This document shows positions 9,045-17,612 of a stretch of 64,000 nt of DNA, one piece after another. The position numbers and the translations under genes are program-made. The notes under the pieces were generated by a model. It was given only the letters and a program-made list of their open reading frames with translations, was not told where the DNA came from and ran no database searches. The number at the start of each line of letters is the position of its first letter. The stretch's first letter is position 1. Source of the stretch: Chitinophaga sp. MM2321 (GTDB taxonomy: Bacteria > Bacteroidota > Bacteroidia > Chitinophagales > Chitinophagaceae); NCBI RefSeq assembly GCF_964033635.1, contig NZ_OZ035533.1, positions 186,001 through 250,000 of the forward strand, read 5' to 3'.

Positions 9045-9905
9045 GAGAATAAAAAAAGGGATGGTAAGAATACCGCCCCCTAATATTTTAACCATATCCT
9101 ATGAAAAACCTGAACCAAAGATATATACATCTGCGTTAGTGCGATGGCTTATTCCGTGAACGTATCATTATTGTTAGTGAATGCATGAAATAGCCCGGCG
9201 TTAACCAACCATTAACGGTTAGCCGGCTGTATCAGAGAGCATGTAAGATTGTGTGGAACTTAGTGTGGAAGTGCATTTGAGAGAATAAAAAAAAGGGATG
9301 GTAAGAATACCGCCCCCTAATATTTTAACCATATCCTATGAAAAACCTGAACCAAAGATATATACATCTGCGTTAGTGAGATGGCTTATTCCGTGAACGT
9401 ATCATTATTGTTAGTGAATGCATGAAATAGCCCGGCGTTAACCAACCATTAACGGTTAGCCGGCTGTATCAGAGAGCATGTAAGATTGTGTGGAGCTTAG
9501 TGTGGAGGTGCATTTGAGGGAATAAAAAAAGGGATGGTAAGAATACCGCCCCCTAATATTTTAACCATATCCTATGAAAAACCTGAACCAAAGATATATG
9601 CATCTGCGTTAGTGCGATGGCTTATTCCGTGAACGTATCATTATTGTTAGTGAATGCATGAAATAGCCCGGCGTTAACCAACCATTAACGGTTAGCCGGC
9701 TGTATCAGAGAGCATGTAAGATTGTGTGGAACTTAGTGTGGAGGTGCATTTGAGGGAATAAAAAAAGGGATGGTAAGAATACCGCCCCCTAATATTTTAA
9801 CCATATCCTATGAAAAACCTGAACCAAAGATATATGCATCTGCGTTAGTGCGATGGCTTATTCCGTGAACGTATCATTATTGTTGGTAAATGCATGATAT
9901 AGCCC
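9045..9905. repeat. Tandem array of a 236-bp unit (about 3.6 copies)
   Basis: Units begin at about 9045, 9281, 9518 and 9754 (spacings 236, 237, 236) and differ at only a few positions; the fourth copy diverges after about 9893. Each unit holds an A-tract followed by a GGGATGGTA-AGAA-TACCGCCCC hairpin, a 12-codon frame (MKNLNQRYIHLR or MKNLNQRYMHLR, then TAG), and a second hairpin with arms CCGGC-TTAACC and GGTTA-GCCGG (the last copy keeps only part of this one). No transposase or longer conserved frame is present. The array lies between the truncated and intact copies of the SRPBCC gene. Possible natures are repeated small-RNA or leader-peptide genes, or an amplified remnant of a former gene's leader. 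Confidence 0.8.
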
Positions 9906-9995
9906 GGCATTAACTTATGCTTAACACTAAATCCACCTGTTTTCAGAAATATCAGGCTGGCTTTACTATCGGATACGGAGTATATACAGTTCAAT

Positions 9996-10379
9996 CTACT
10001 CCTTATAAAAATCTATCAGCGCACCAAAATACGATTCCTGCCATCCGTCTACAATATCCTCATAGGCTTCATCTGGTATATTGGTATGTCTCAATTCCGC
10101 ATCGGTCCCTTTTTTGCCCGGGTGCAGGATAATAGTGACGATTGAAGGCGCTTCTTCATCTTCCCCGAAATACCATTGCTGCACAATTTTCCGGCCGACC
10201 TCAAATTCGAGGTTTTTGCCTACAATACTATCTTCCCACATGGAAAATTCTGAGCCCGGTTCTGTGGACATTTCCGCGCGTTCACCTGTCCAGAGCTGTA
10301 TGGTAGCCGGATTGGTCAATGCTGCGAATACTTCTTCCGGAAGTGCTGGTATGTTAAAGTACTTTTTGTAATCTTTCAT
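9996..10379 (-). CDS. SRPBCC/AHSA1 (START-like) domain protein
   Basis: A 127-residue single-domain protein of the SRPBCC (AHSA1, START/Bet v 1-like) fold, a hydrophobic-cavity fold. Typical features are the opening MKDYKKYFNIPALPEEVFAA, the motif IQLWTGERAEMSTEPGSEF, and the C-terminal helix DGWQESYFGALIDFYKE. I chose the ATG at 10377-10379 because family members begin there. An in-frame ATG at 10433 would add 18 residues of unrelated sequence. The protein is probably cytosolic since there is no signal peptide. It is transcribed divergently from the YdeI-like gene across a 205-base gap. A truncated second copy lies at 8629-8873. The biochemical role is unknown; some relatives serve as co-chaperone or ligand-binding proteins. 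Confidence 0.85.
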   Translation of the reverse strand: MKDYKKYFNIPALPEEVFAALTNPATIQLWTGERAEMSTEPGSEFSMWEDSIVGKNLEFEVGRKIVQQWYFGEDEEAPSIVTIILHPGKKGTDAELRHTNIPDEAYEDIVDGWQESYFGALIDFYKE

Positions 10380-10584
10380 GTTTGCTGGTTCTCGGCCAAA
10401 GCTAACAAATAGATAGGTTTTTGTGAAACCCATTTTAAAGGAGGAGGATTTGGATGGGTTAATATCCTAAAAGACCGCCTGCCTGGCAAAGCAACAGCCT
10501 TTGAATAGCCCGCATTTTTATGGGATGTGAAATGGTGATGTCAGAAAAATGTTTATCTTTTGCAGCATAAAGCATCCTTGAAAA

Positions 10585-11160
10585 ATGAATACCGAACCCA
10601 TTTTTTTTGAGACATCTGCTGCATTCCGCAGCTGGCTGAAAAAGCATCACCATAAAGAAACAGCACTGGTTGTAGGCTATTACAAAGTAGGTAGCGGCAA
10701 AAAGAGTATGTCCTGGTCCGAATCAGTGGATGAAGCCATTTGCTATGGCTGGATCGATGGCGTACGCAAAGGAATTGACGCGGAAAGTTATTACATCCGT
10801 TTTACGCCACGAAAACCCAGAAGCATCTGGAGTGCTGTCAATATCAAAAAAGTGGAAGACCTTACCAGGCAGGGATTGATGATGCCTGCGGGCATAGCCG
10901 CTTTCAACAAACGCGAGGAAAGCAGGTCGAGAGTTTACTCCCATGAAAAAGAAGAAGTGAAATTTTCTGCGGCATTTGAGGCGCAGTTCAAAGCCAATAA
11001 AAAAGCGTGGGAATATTTTCAGTCGATGCCGCCATCCTACAGAAAACCCGCTACTCATTGGGTGATGAGTGCCAAACAGGCCGCCACCAGTGAAAAGCGG
11101 TTAGCAGAACTGATCAGAGATTGCGAAGCCGGGAAGAAGATAAAGGTACTTAGTTATTGA
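10585..11160 (+). CDS. YdeI/OmpD-associated family protein
   Basis: A 191-residue protein recognisable as the YdeI/OmdA family by the N-terminal FFETSAAFRSWLKKHH, the SESVDEAICYGWIDGVRKG core, YYIRFTPRKPRSIWSAVN, and the C-terminal helical PPSYRKPATHWVMSAKQAATSEKR segment. The length is normal for the family. Members have been linked to bacteriocin or envelope stress protection in enterobacteria, but their molecular activity is not settled, so no specific function is assigned here. No signal peptide is present. The nitrilase-family gene follows 15 bases downstream on the same strand, which suggests a two-gene operon. Confidence 0.85.
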   Translation: MNTEPIFFETSAAFRSWLKKHHHKETALVVGYYKVGSGKKSMSWSESVDEAICYGWIDGVRKGIDAESYYIRFTPRKPRSIWSAVNIKKVEDLTRQGLMMPAGIAAFNKREESRSRVYSHEKEEVKFSAAFEAQFKANKKAWEYFQSMPPSYRKPATHWVMSAKQAATSEKRLAELIRDCEAGKKIKVLSY

Positions 11161-11175
11161 TATAGATATAATACC

Positions 11176-12126
11176 ATGGAAAATATAAAAATAGCCACCG
11201 CGCAATTCGAAAATAAAAGTAATGATAAGGCCTACAACCTACAGGTGATCAGTGAGCTGTCGGCAAAGGCTGCTGCTGAAGGCGCGCAGGTGATCGCATT
11301 TCATGAATGCTCCATTACCGGCTATACGTTTGCCCGGCCACTTTCCAAAGCACAGCTGCTGGAGGTGGCGGAATTTATTCCTGATGGCCCCAGTATTATC
11401 CAACTGACTCAAATCGCAAGGGAACACGATATCATTATTTTAGCCGGACTATTTGAGAAAGACGCAGCAGATAAATTATACAAGGCTTATGTATGTGTGG
11501 ATAAAAACGGGCTGGTGGCTAAATACAGAAAGCTCCATCCATTTATAAATCCACACCTGACACCGGGAGATGAATATATTGTTTTTGACCTGCTGGGATG
11601 GAAATGCGGTATTTTAATCTGTTATGATAACAATATCATTGAGAATGTAAGAGCCACCGCACTGCTGGGCGCCGATATTATCTTCATGCCACATGTAACG
11701 ATGTGTACGCCGTCGTCCCGGCCGGGAGCGGGTTTTGTTGATCCTGCTTTATGGTACAACCGGGAAGCAGATCCAACTTCGTTGCGACTGGAGTTTGACG
11801 GACTGAAAGGAAGAAGCTGGTTGATGAAATGGTTACCGGCAAGGGCATATGACAATGCTATTTATGCGGTATTCTCCAATCCTATCGGGATGGATGATGA
11901 CCAGCTGAAGAATGGCTGTGCAATGATCCTTGATCCGTTTGGAGATATTATTGTCGAATGCAGAAAACTGGACAACGATATCGCCATCGCCGTTATCACC
12001 CCTGAAAAACTTACACAGGCAGGCGGATACCGGTACCTGAAAGCAAGAAGACCGACACTGTACAAGGATATTATCGGACAGGATCATGTATCGGAACAGA
12101 AAGTGGTGTGGCTGGATAATAAATAG
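11176..12126 (+). CDS. Carbon-nitrogen hydrolase (nitrilase superfamily)
   Basis: A 316-residue cytosolic enzyme of the nitrilase superfamily, which hydrolyses C-N bonds of amides or nitriles through a Glu-Lys-Cys triad. The triad is visible: E44 in FHECSITGY, K119 in KYRKLHP, and C149 in GILICYDN. The fold begins right at the N-terminus (IKIATAQFENKSNDKAYNL), and the length fits a stand-alone amidase-type member. The catalytic residues are intact. The substrate cannot be told from sequence; FINPHLTPGDEY after the Lys and the YDN after the Cys may help subfamily assignment. It is probably cotranscribed with the upstream YdeI-like gene. After the stop there are 84 bases before the sigma factor gene of locus A. 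Confidence 0.9.
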   Translation: MENIKIATAQFENKSNDKAYNLQVISELSAKAAAEGAQVIAFHECSITGYTFARPLSKAQLLEVAEFIPDGPSIIQLTQIAREHDIIILAGLFEKDAADKLYKAYVCVDKNGLVAKYRKLHPFINPHLTPGDEYIVFDLLGWKCGILICYDNNIIENVRATALLGADIIFMPHVTMCTPSSRPGAGFVDPALWYNREADPTSLRLEFDGLKGRSWLMKWLPARAYDNAIYAVFSNPIGMDDDQLKNGCAMILDPFGDIIVECRKLDNDIAIAVITPEKLTQAGGYRYLKARRPTLYKDIIGQDHVSEQKVVWLDNK

Positions 12127-12210
12127 GGAGGGAGAAGTATTTTTTTTACTATTTTTAAAATTCCGGGGGATCAGCCAACATTAACCGAAAATGCAACCGG
12201 CCAGCCAGCG

Positions 12211-12804
12211 ATGCATAGTAGTCCATATAGTGAAAAAGAGTTATTGAGCCGTATTGCTGCCGGAGATGAGGAAGCATATCAACTGATCTTTGAGCGTCAC
12301 TGGGATGCGGTATTCTCTACTGCTTTATTGCTCACAAAATCACCCGAAGTAGCGGAAGATATTGCCCAGGACATTTTTGTGATGTTATGGGAGAAACGGG
12401 CACAACTCACTGCTATCGAAAAACTGGAAGGATTTCTCTTTATCAGCGCCCGCAACATGATCTACAGCCGGTTGCGGAAATTGGCTTCGGAAGATGCCTA
12501 TCAGCAATATCTACGGGCTTATTTTAAAGAAAACAGTATCCCTGGCGGCGATGAGCGCGCTGAATTCCGGGAAATGGAACAAACGATTCATAAAGCCATC
12601 CGCCGGCTACCTCCCCAGCAGCAGAAGGCTTTCCGGCTTAGCCGCTTCGAAGGAATGCGGCACGAAGAAATTGCCGCCATGATGGGCGTTTCCAGGATTA
12701 CCATCAAAAGCTATATCGTACAGGCGTTAGCCTCGCTACGGAAAATAGATTCCATCTATTATATCACCGTACTTCTCTCTCTTATTACAACTGTATCAAA
12801 ATAA
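12211..12804 (+). CDS. FecI-like ECF RNA polymerase sigma factor (locus A)
   Basis: A 197-residue ECF sigma factor of the Bacteroidota FecI-like group. Region 2 spans about residues 20-90 (AYQLIFERHWDAVFSTALLL, VAEDIAQDIFVMLWEKR), and region 4 about 125-180 (LPPQQQKAFRLSRFEGMRHE, then the HTH HEEIAAMMGVSRITIKSYI). A hydrophobic tail (YYITVLLSLITT) follows region 4, as is usual in this group. It would direct transcription of the adjacent susC/susD genes once released by the FecR protein encoded 86 bases downstream. The ATG at 12211 gives the usual short leader before region 2. Confidence 0.93.
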   Translation: MHSSPYSEKELLSRIAAGDEEAYQLIFERHWDAVFSTALLLTKSPEVAEDIAQDIFVMLWEKRAQLTAIEKLEGFLFISARNMIYSRLRKLASEDAYQQYLRAYFKENSIPGGDERAEFREMEQTIHKAIRRLPPQQQKAFRLSRFEGMRHEEIAAMMGVSRITIKSYIVQALASLRKIDSIYYITVLLSLITTVSK

Positions 12805-12890
12805 ATTTTCCTGCCGGCACCTCCCTTTACGAAGGTTATGCGTCTTTAAGTAGTAACCGGCCCGGTAAGGGCATGTAATTCATTCTTTTT

Positions 12891-14075
12891 ATGGAGTCAA
12901 AATCGCTATCAGCGTTAATTGCGCGGTATCTCAATGAAGATCTGAGCGAAGAAGAAGCGGCACAACTGTGGGCGTCACTGGAAAAAGAGGGTGACAAGGA
13001 GCAGTGGGACACAGCTATTTCAGCATTGTTGCTGAACAAGGCTGCGCATGGCTTATCTGACCCCGAAAGGATGAAGCAGGTGTTACGGTCAGTGCTGGAG
13101 GAGAAGAACGCGCAGTTGCCTTTAAAACCCGTTGGCGGCGCTTACCGTAGGTGGACCCGCTGGGCGGCAGCTGCGGTTATATTGGCCGCTATTGTTACCG
13201 GCGCCACTTTCCTGTTCTCTAAAAAAACGGCCGCTCCATTATCGGATATACCCGTTGCTCCGCAACACGACGTGAAGCCGGGAAGTAACAAGGCGGTACT
13301 CACGCTGGCAGATGGCAGTAAAATAGCACTGGGCAACACCGGCAACGGTGCGCTGGCGCAACAGGGCAACGTACAGGTGATCCAGCCCGATAGCGGACAG
13401 CTGGCCTACAATGCCGCTGGTACAGGAACCGCTCAGGCCATGCAATATAATATCCTGACCATTCCCCGCGGCGGACAGTTCCGCCTCACTTTACCCGATG
13501 GCACCAACGTATGGCTGAATGCAGCTTCTTCTATCCGTTATCCTACCGCGTTTACAGGTAACGACAGAAGCGTGCAGTTAACCGGAGAAGCATATTTTGA
13601 AGTTGCGAAAATAGCCAACAAGCCATTCCGTGTGTTGGTGAATGATATGGAAGTACAGGTGCTGGGAACGCATTTTAATGTAATGGCCTATACCGATGAA
13701 TCGGCCATTAAAACAACCCTGCTGGAAGGTGCGGTAAATGTAAATACCGCCTCCGGCCAAACAAAACTGAGCCCGGGACAACAAGCCAGGCTTAAATCAT
13801 CCGGGGGAATGACCGTCGTTAGTAATGTAGATGTAGATGAAATAGTGGCCTGGAAAAATGGTTACTTCCAGTTTAATCATGAACGCCTCACCGGCGTGAT
13901 GCGGCAGATAGCCCGTTGGTATGATGTGGATGTAAGCTACGAGGGCAACGTGCCAGCCAGGGAATTTGGCGGGAAGATTTCGCGCAACAGCAGTATAGAA
14001 GACGTATTAAAGATATTAGAGCTAACCAAAGTCCATTTCAGAATCGAGAAAAAAAAGATCATCGTAATACCATGA
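12891..14075 (+). CDS. FecR-family anti-sigma factor (locus A)
   Basis: A 394-residue inner-membrane anti-sigma factor. The cytoplasmic N-terminal part (residues 1-90) would bind the sigma factor, and one transmembrane helix lies at about 91-109 (WAAAAVILAAIVTGATFLF). The periplasmic FecR domain is marked by PRGGQFRLTLPDGTNVWLNA, GEAYFEVAKIANKPFRVLV and VQVLGTHFNVMAY, and a C-terminal DUF4974 region by IARWYDVDVSYEGNVPAREF and RNSSIEDVLKILELTKVHF. The periplasmic part receives the signal from the STN domain of the SusC receptor encoded next. All expected parts are present. The 168-base gap to susC contains a candidate antisense RNA with its terminator. Confidence 0.93.
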   Translation: MESKSLSALIARYLNEDLSEEEAAQLWASLEKEGDKEQWDTAISALLLNKAAHGLSDPERMKQVLRSVLEEKNAQLPLKPVGGAYRRWTRWAAAAVILAAIVTGATFLFSKKTAAPLSDIPVAPQHDVKPGSNKAVLTLADGSKIALGNTGNGALAQQGNVQVIQPDSGQLAYNAAGTGTAQAMQYNILTIPRGGQFRLTLPDGTNVWLNAASSIRYPTAFTGNDRSVQLTGEAYFEVAKIANKPFRVLVNDMEVQVLGTHFNVMAYTDESAIKTTLLEGAVNVNTASGQTKLSPGQQARLKSSGGMTVVSNVDVDEIVAWKNGYFQFNHERLTGVMRQIARWYDVDVSYEGNVPAREFGGKISRNSSIEDVLKILELTKVHFRIEKKKIIVIP

Positions 14076-14117
14076 ATACAACCGTTATGAAAAAAGTTTA
14101 ATCGCACAGCGGGGCCC

Positions 14118-14230
14118 AAAAAAACCGGAAGTGTTCGAGCACTTCCGGCAGATATCTGGGCAACCCATGAAAATCGTTCCACGACTCTCTCCACCTGGTT
14201 TTTATACCGGGGCGGGAATTCTTTACCCAA
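14118..14230 (-). ncRNA. Candidate antisense RNA over the susC leader (locus A)
   Basis: On the minus strand a hairpin with perfect 9-bp arms (CCGGAAGTG / CACTTCCGG, loop TTCGAG; 14125-14148) is followed by seven U (14118-14124), a good intrinsic terminator. On the same strand a TACATTTG box (plus-strand CAAATGTA, 14237-14244) matches the Bacteroidota -7 consensus TAnnTTTG and ends on the A of the susC ATG. Transcription from there would give an RNA of about 110 nt complementary to the susC leader. Loci B and D have the same arrangement. Antisense RNAs between anti-sigma and susC genes, such as DonS, are known in Bacteroides. The 5' end is estimated, and no -33 box is evident. Confidence 0.5.
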
Positions 14231-14243
14231 ACAAATCAAATGT

Positions 14244-17200
14244 ATGCATTTTAGTTCTATTTGCAGGCGACCGGATTGTCAACCACGGTGGATCGCCAAA
14301 ACGCTAATGGCTATGAAGTTATCTGCCATCCTTTTATTTTGCGCATGTTTGCAGGTGAGTGCAACAGGTTATTCTCAGAACATAACCTTATCTGAAAAGA
14401 ATGCGTCACTGGAAAAAGTCTTTCGGGCTATCGAAAGGCAAACGGGCTACGTGTTCTTTTTTGACCATCATCTGCTGGATCAGTCGAAAAAAGTAAGTAT
14501 CGACATAAAATCTTCTCCCCTGGAAAAGGTGATGGAGTTATGTCTGAAAGATCAGTCTTTGACATACACCATTGTGGGGGGAAATATTGTGATAGAGCCC
14601 CGGGAATTTATAACCAACACACGGGTACCCGTTATCGCAGCACCGCCACCGCTGATGGAAATAAGGGGGAAGGTTACCGGCGCAGACGGAGAGCCGCTGC
14701 CAGGTGCTACGGTGATCATCAAAAATTCCAAAACCGGCACACAAACGGATGTAAACGGCTTCTTTAAACTAAACGTATCCACAGGTACTACCCTGGTCAT
14801 TTCCTACATTGGATATGAATCCAGGGAAGTAATCGTTACGGATAACCAGTTGCTGAACATTGCACTGAAAGTAGAGATCAATAAATCTTCAGAAGTAGTG
14901 GTGATAGGTTATGGTATCGCCAAAAAGAGTGATCTCACCGGTGCGGTGTCACAAATAAAATCCGCAGACATTACCGCAGCACCTGCTACCAATATCATGC
15001 AGTCGTTGAGCGGCAGGGCTGCCGGTGTACAGGTACTACAGAACAACGGTGCCCCCGGCGGCGCTATCAGCGTGCGTATCAGAGGAATCAACTCTATCAT
15101 GGGCGGCAACGATCCGCTGTATGTAATAGATGGTTTTCCTTACAACGGAAGCCCTACCTTTTTGCAGAACAGTGATATCGCTTCCATTGAAATATTAAAA
15201 GATGCCTCTTCTACCGCCATTTACGGCTCCAGGGGCGCCAATGGTATTGTAATCATTACTACAAAAAGCGGTAAGAAAACACCTGGCACTTCTGTCGATT
15301 TTAACGCAGGCTATACCGTACAATCAGTATCAAAAAAGATGAAACTGATGAACGCTGCACAGTATGCCACCCTGTATAACGAACGGGCTGTAAATGATAA
15401 CCAGGCGCCATTCTTTACAAAGGAAATGATCGACTCTTTTTCGCTGCATCCCGGTACTGACTGGCAGGATCTGGTGATGCACCAGGCGCCCATGTACAAT
15501 ACCAATGTAACCGTAAACGGTGGCGGTGAAAGAACACGCTTCTCTTTATCCGGTGGTGTATTTTTACAGGATGGTATTGTCCGCAACAGTGATTATAAAA
15601 GATATTCTTTAAGAGGAAGTGTAGAACACGATATCAGCAAAATATTCACCGTTTCCTACAATGCTACGTTAACAAGACTCGACAGCCGCCGTCAGAACTC
15701 CGGATTGGGCAACAGGGGCAGTGACCTGATTTCCGCCATGCTCATGGCGCCTCCCACACTCACACCTTACCTGGCGGATGGTAGTTACCGCCGGTTAACA
15801 ACCGCCTATCCGTTTATCTCCAATGCCATCATCAATCCGATGGTACCGCTCAATGAGAACACGGACCGTATAAAAGGCGACCGCGTATTTTCCAATGCTG
15901 CATTGACGATCAAGCCCTGGAAAGATCTCTCTATCAGGATCTCCGGTGGTATTGATAATTTAAATGACCGCACGGATGCCTATAAGAATATTGAGCCATC
16001 TACCAATTCAGTAGGTGATGCAAAGGTGGACACCAGGCAGTCTACCAGCCTGCTCAACGAAAACGTGATTTATTATAATAAACAACTGGGACAACACCGG
16101 ATCAATGTAACCGCTGGTTTTACTTACCAGGATTATGTGACCACAACCGTACAAGGTTCCGGTATCAACTTCCTGAGTGATGTTGTAAACACAGGTGCAT
16201 TAGGCAGTGCAGGTACACCCGGTATCCCCAAAAGCTCCTATGAAAAATGGGTGCTGTTGTCATACCTGGGCAGGGTGAACTATACGTTACAGGATAAATA
16301 TCTTTTCACGGTTAGTATGCGGCGTGATGGTTCCTCCCGTTATTCACCAGGCAACAAATGGAGTAATTTCCCTTCTGCTGCTATTGCGTGGCGTGCATCT
16401 GATGAGCCATTCCTGAAAGGATCATCGCTGGTATCTGATCTGAAAGTAAGGGCCAGTTACGGTGCTACCGGTAGTACGGCCATCAATCCTTATCAGACCC
16501 TTAATCAGCTGGTGGCTGGCAATACTATTTTCGGGGATGCATTGGCTACTTCTTTTGCACCAGACAAGGTATTGCCCGGTAATCTCAAATGGGAAACCAC
16601 TTACCAGAAAGACTTTGGTGTAGATGTAGCGTTGTTCAGTGACCTGATTCGGGTGACGGCTGACTTCTACCATAAGCGTACAAAAAATCTTTTGAATACA
16701 GTGCCGTTACCCGTTTCTATGGGGTATCGTACTACGTTGCGGAATGTTGGGGAGATGGAAAACAAAGGCATGGAGTTTTCAGTGGAAGCAGATGTGCTGA
16801 AAAAAGAAGTTACCTGGAATGTGGTAGCCAATATTTCTTTCAACCGTAATAAAATAGTAAAGCTGTATGACGGACAGGATATCTTCGGAAATGCATTGTA
16901 TACCGGCTCTCTGAATGATTATATCAACTTGTTGAGAGAAGGTCAGCCATACGGTATTTTCTATGGCTATGTGGAAAATGGCTACACCGACAAAGGCAAT
17001 CTGCAATATGCAGACCTGAACAAAGACGGTAGTATCAGTTCAGCAGATAAAACATACATCGGCGATCCTAATCCTGATTTTACGTATGGATTTAATTCTG
17101 TGACTGCCTACAAAGGATTTGAACTGTCACTGTTTATCCAGGGATCGCAGGGTAATGATATTTTCAACCTGAATAAAGCGGCTACACTCGATCTGGGTAT

Positions 17201-17588
17201 GGGGCTGAATCTGCCGGCTGATGTGGCATACGACCACTGGACACCGGAAAATACCACCGCAAAATATCCGAAAATTACCAGCACTTTATCGGCCAATATG
17301 TCTACCCGTTTTGTGGAAGACGGCTCTTACCTGCGCTTTAAAAATATTCAGCTCGCCTATAATCTTCCTATAGGAAAAATGAACCTGAAATGGTTTAAAA
17401 AAGCACAGGTATATGTAAGCGGACAAAATCTCATCACTTTCACAAAGTATTCCTGGTATGATCCGGAAATAAATGCATTCGGTTCCACGTTTGCTCCTGG
17501 TGCAAATACTTCTATCAACCAAGGAATCGATTATGCTACTTATCCCACCAATAAGTCCGTAACGGTCGGCATCAGATGTGGGTTTTGA
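14244..17588 (+). CDS. SusC/RagA TonB-dependent receptor with STN domain (locus A)
   Basis: A 1114-residue outer-membrane glycan importer. In order: a basic 21-residue pre-sequence, a signal peptide at about 22-45 (MAMKLSAILLFCACLQVSA), an STN signalling domain at about 58-118, a carboxypeptidase-D-like domain at about 138-212 (IRGKVTGADGEPLPGATVII), a plug domain with DPLYVIDGFPYNG and DASSTAIYGSRGANGIVIIT, and a beta-barrel ending VTVGIRCGF. The STN domain pairs it with the upstream FecR. I kept the ATG at 14244 because the pre-sequence start (MHF...CRR) is shared with the SusC of loci B and E; MAMKLS is the alternative start. SusD follows after 24 bases. It resembles the locus E receptor. 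Confidence 0.93.
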   Translation: MHFSSICRRPDCQPRWIAKTLMAMKLSAILLFCACLQVSATGYSQNITLSEKNASLEKVFRAIERQTGYVFFFDHHLLDQSKKVSIDIKSSPLEKVMELCLKDQSLTYTIVGGNIVIEPREFITNTRVPVIAAPPPLMEIRGKVTGADGEPLPGATVIIKNSKTGTQTDVNGFFKLNVSTGTTLVISYIGYESREVIVTDNQLLNIALKVEINKSSEVVVIGYGIAKKSDLTGAVSQIKSADITAAPATNIMQSLSGRAAGVQVLQNNGAPGGAISVRIRGINSIMGGNDPLYVIDGFPYNGSPTFLQNSDIASIEILKDASSTAIYGSRGANGIVIITTKSGKKTPGTSVDFNAGYTVQSVSKKMKLMNAAQYATLYNERAVNDNQAPFFTKEMIDSFSLHPGTDWQDLVMHQAPMYNTNVTVNGGGERTRFSLSGGVFLQDGIVRNSDYKRYSLRGSVEHDISKIFTVSYNATLTRLDSRRQNSGLGNRGSDLISAMLMAPPTLTPYLADGSYRRLTTAYPFISNAIINPMVPLNENTDRIKGDRVFSNAALTIKPWKDLSIRISGGIDNLNDRTDAYKNIEPSTNSVGDAKVDTRQSTSLLNENVIYYNKQLGQHRINVTAGFTYQDYVTTTVQGSGINFLSDVVNTGALGSAGTPGIPKSSYEKWVLLSYLGRVNYTLQDKYLFTVSMRRDGSSRYSPGNKWSNFPSAAIAWRASDEPFLKGSSLVSDLKVRASYGATGSTAINPYQTLNQLVAGNTIFGDALATSFAPDKVLPGNLKWETTYQKDFGVDVALFSDLIRVTADFYHKRTKNLLNTVPLPVSMGYRTTLRNVGEMENKGMEFSVEADVLKKEVTWNVVANISFNRNKIVKLYDGQDIFGNALYTGSLNDYINLLREGQPYGIFYGYVENGYTDKGNLQYADLNKDGSISSADKTYIGDPNPDFTYGFNSVTAYKGFELSLFIQGSQGNDIFNLNKAATLDLGMGLNLPADVAYDHWTPENTTAKYPKITSTLSANMSTRFVEDGSYLRFKNIQLAYNLPIGKMNLKWFKKAQVYVSGQNLITFTKYSWYDPEINAFGSTFAPGANTSINQGIDYATYPTNKSVTVGIRCGF

Positions 17589-17612
17589 TTTCTTCATACT
17601 TCAATCTTTTAT

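Noticed and set aside
9045..9905. CRISPR array
   Set aside because: The unit is 236 bp and repeated head to tail with no short-repeat/unique-spacer alternation and no cas genes.
9917..10132. Plus-strand 71-codon frame at the end of the repeat array
   Set aside because: Its second half is antisense to the SRPBCC gene and its first half is non-coding spacer.
10380..10433. Upstream ATG for the SRPBCC protein
   Set aside because: The extra 18 residues are not part of the family; members start at the MKDY equivalent.
14125..14148. Plus-strand terminator ending the fecI-fecR transcript of locus A
   Set aside because: The A-run lies before the stem and no T-run follows on the plus strand, so the terminator geometry fits the minus strand.
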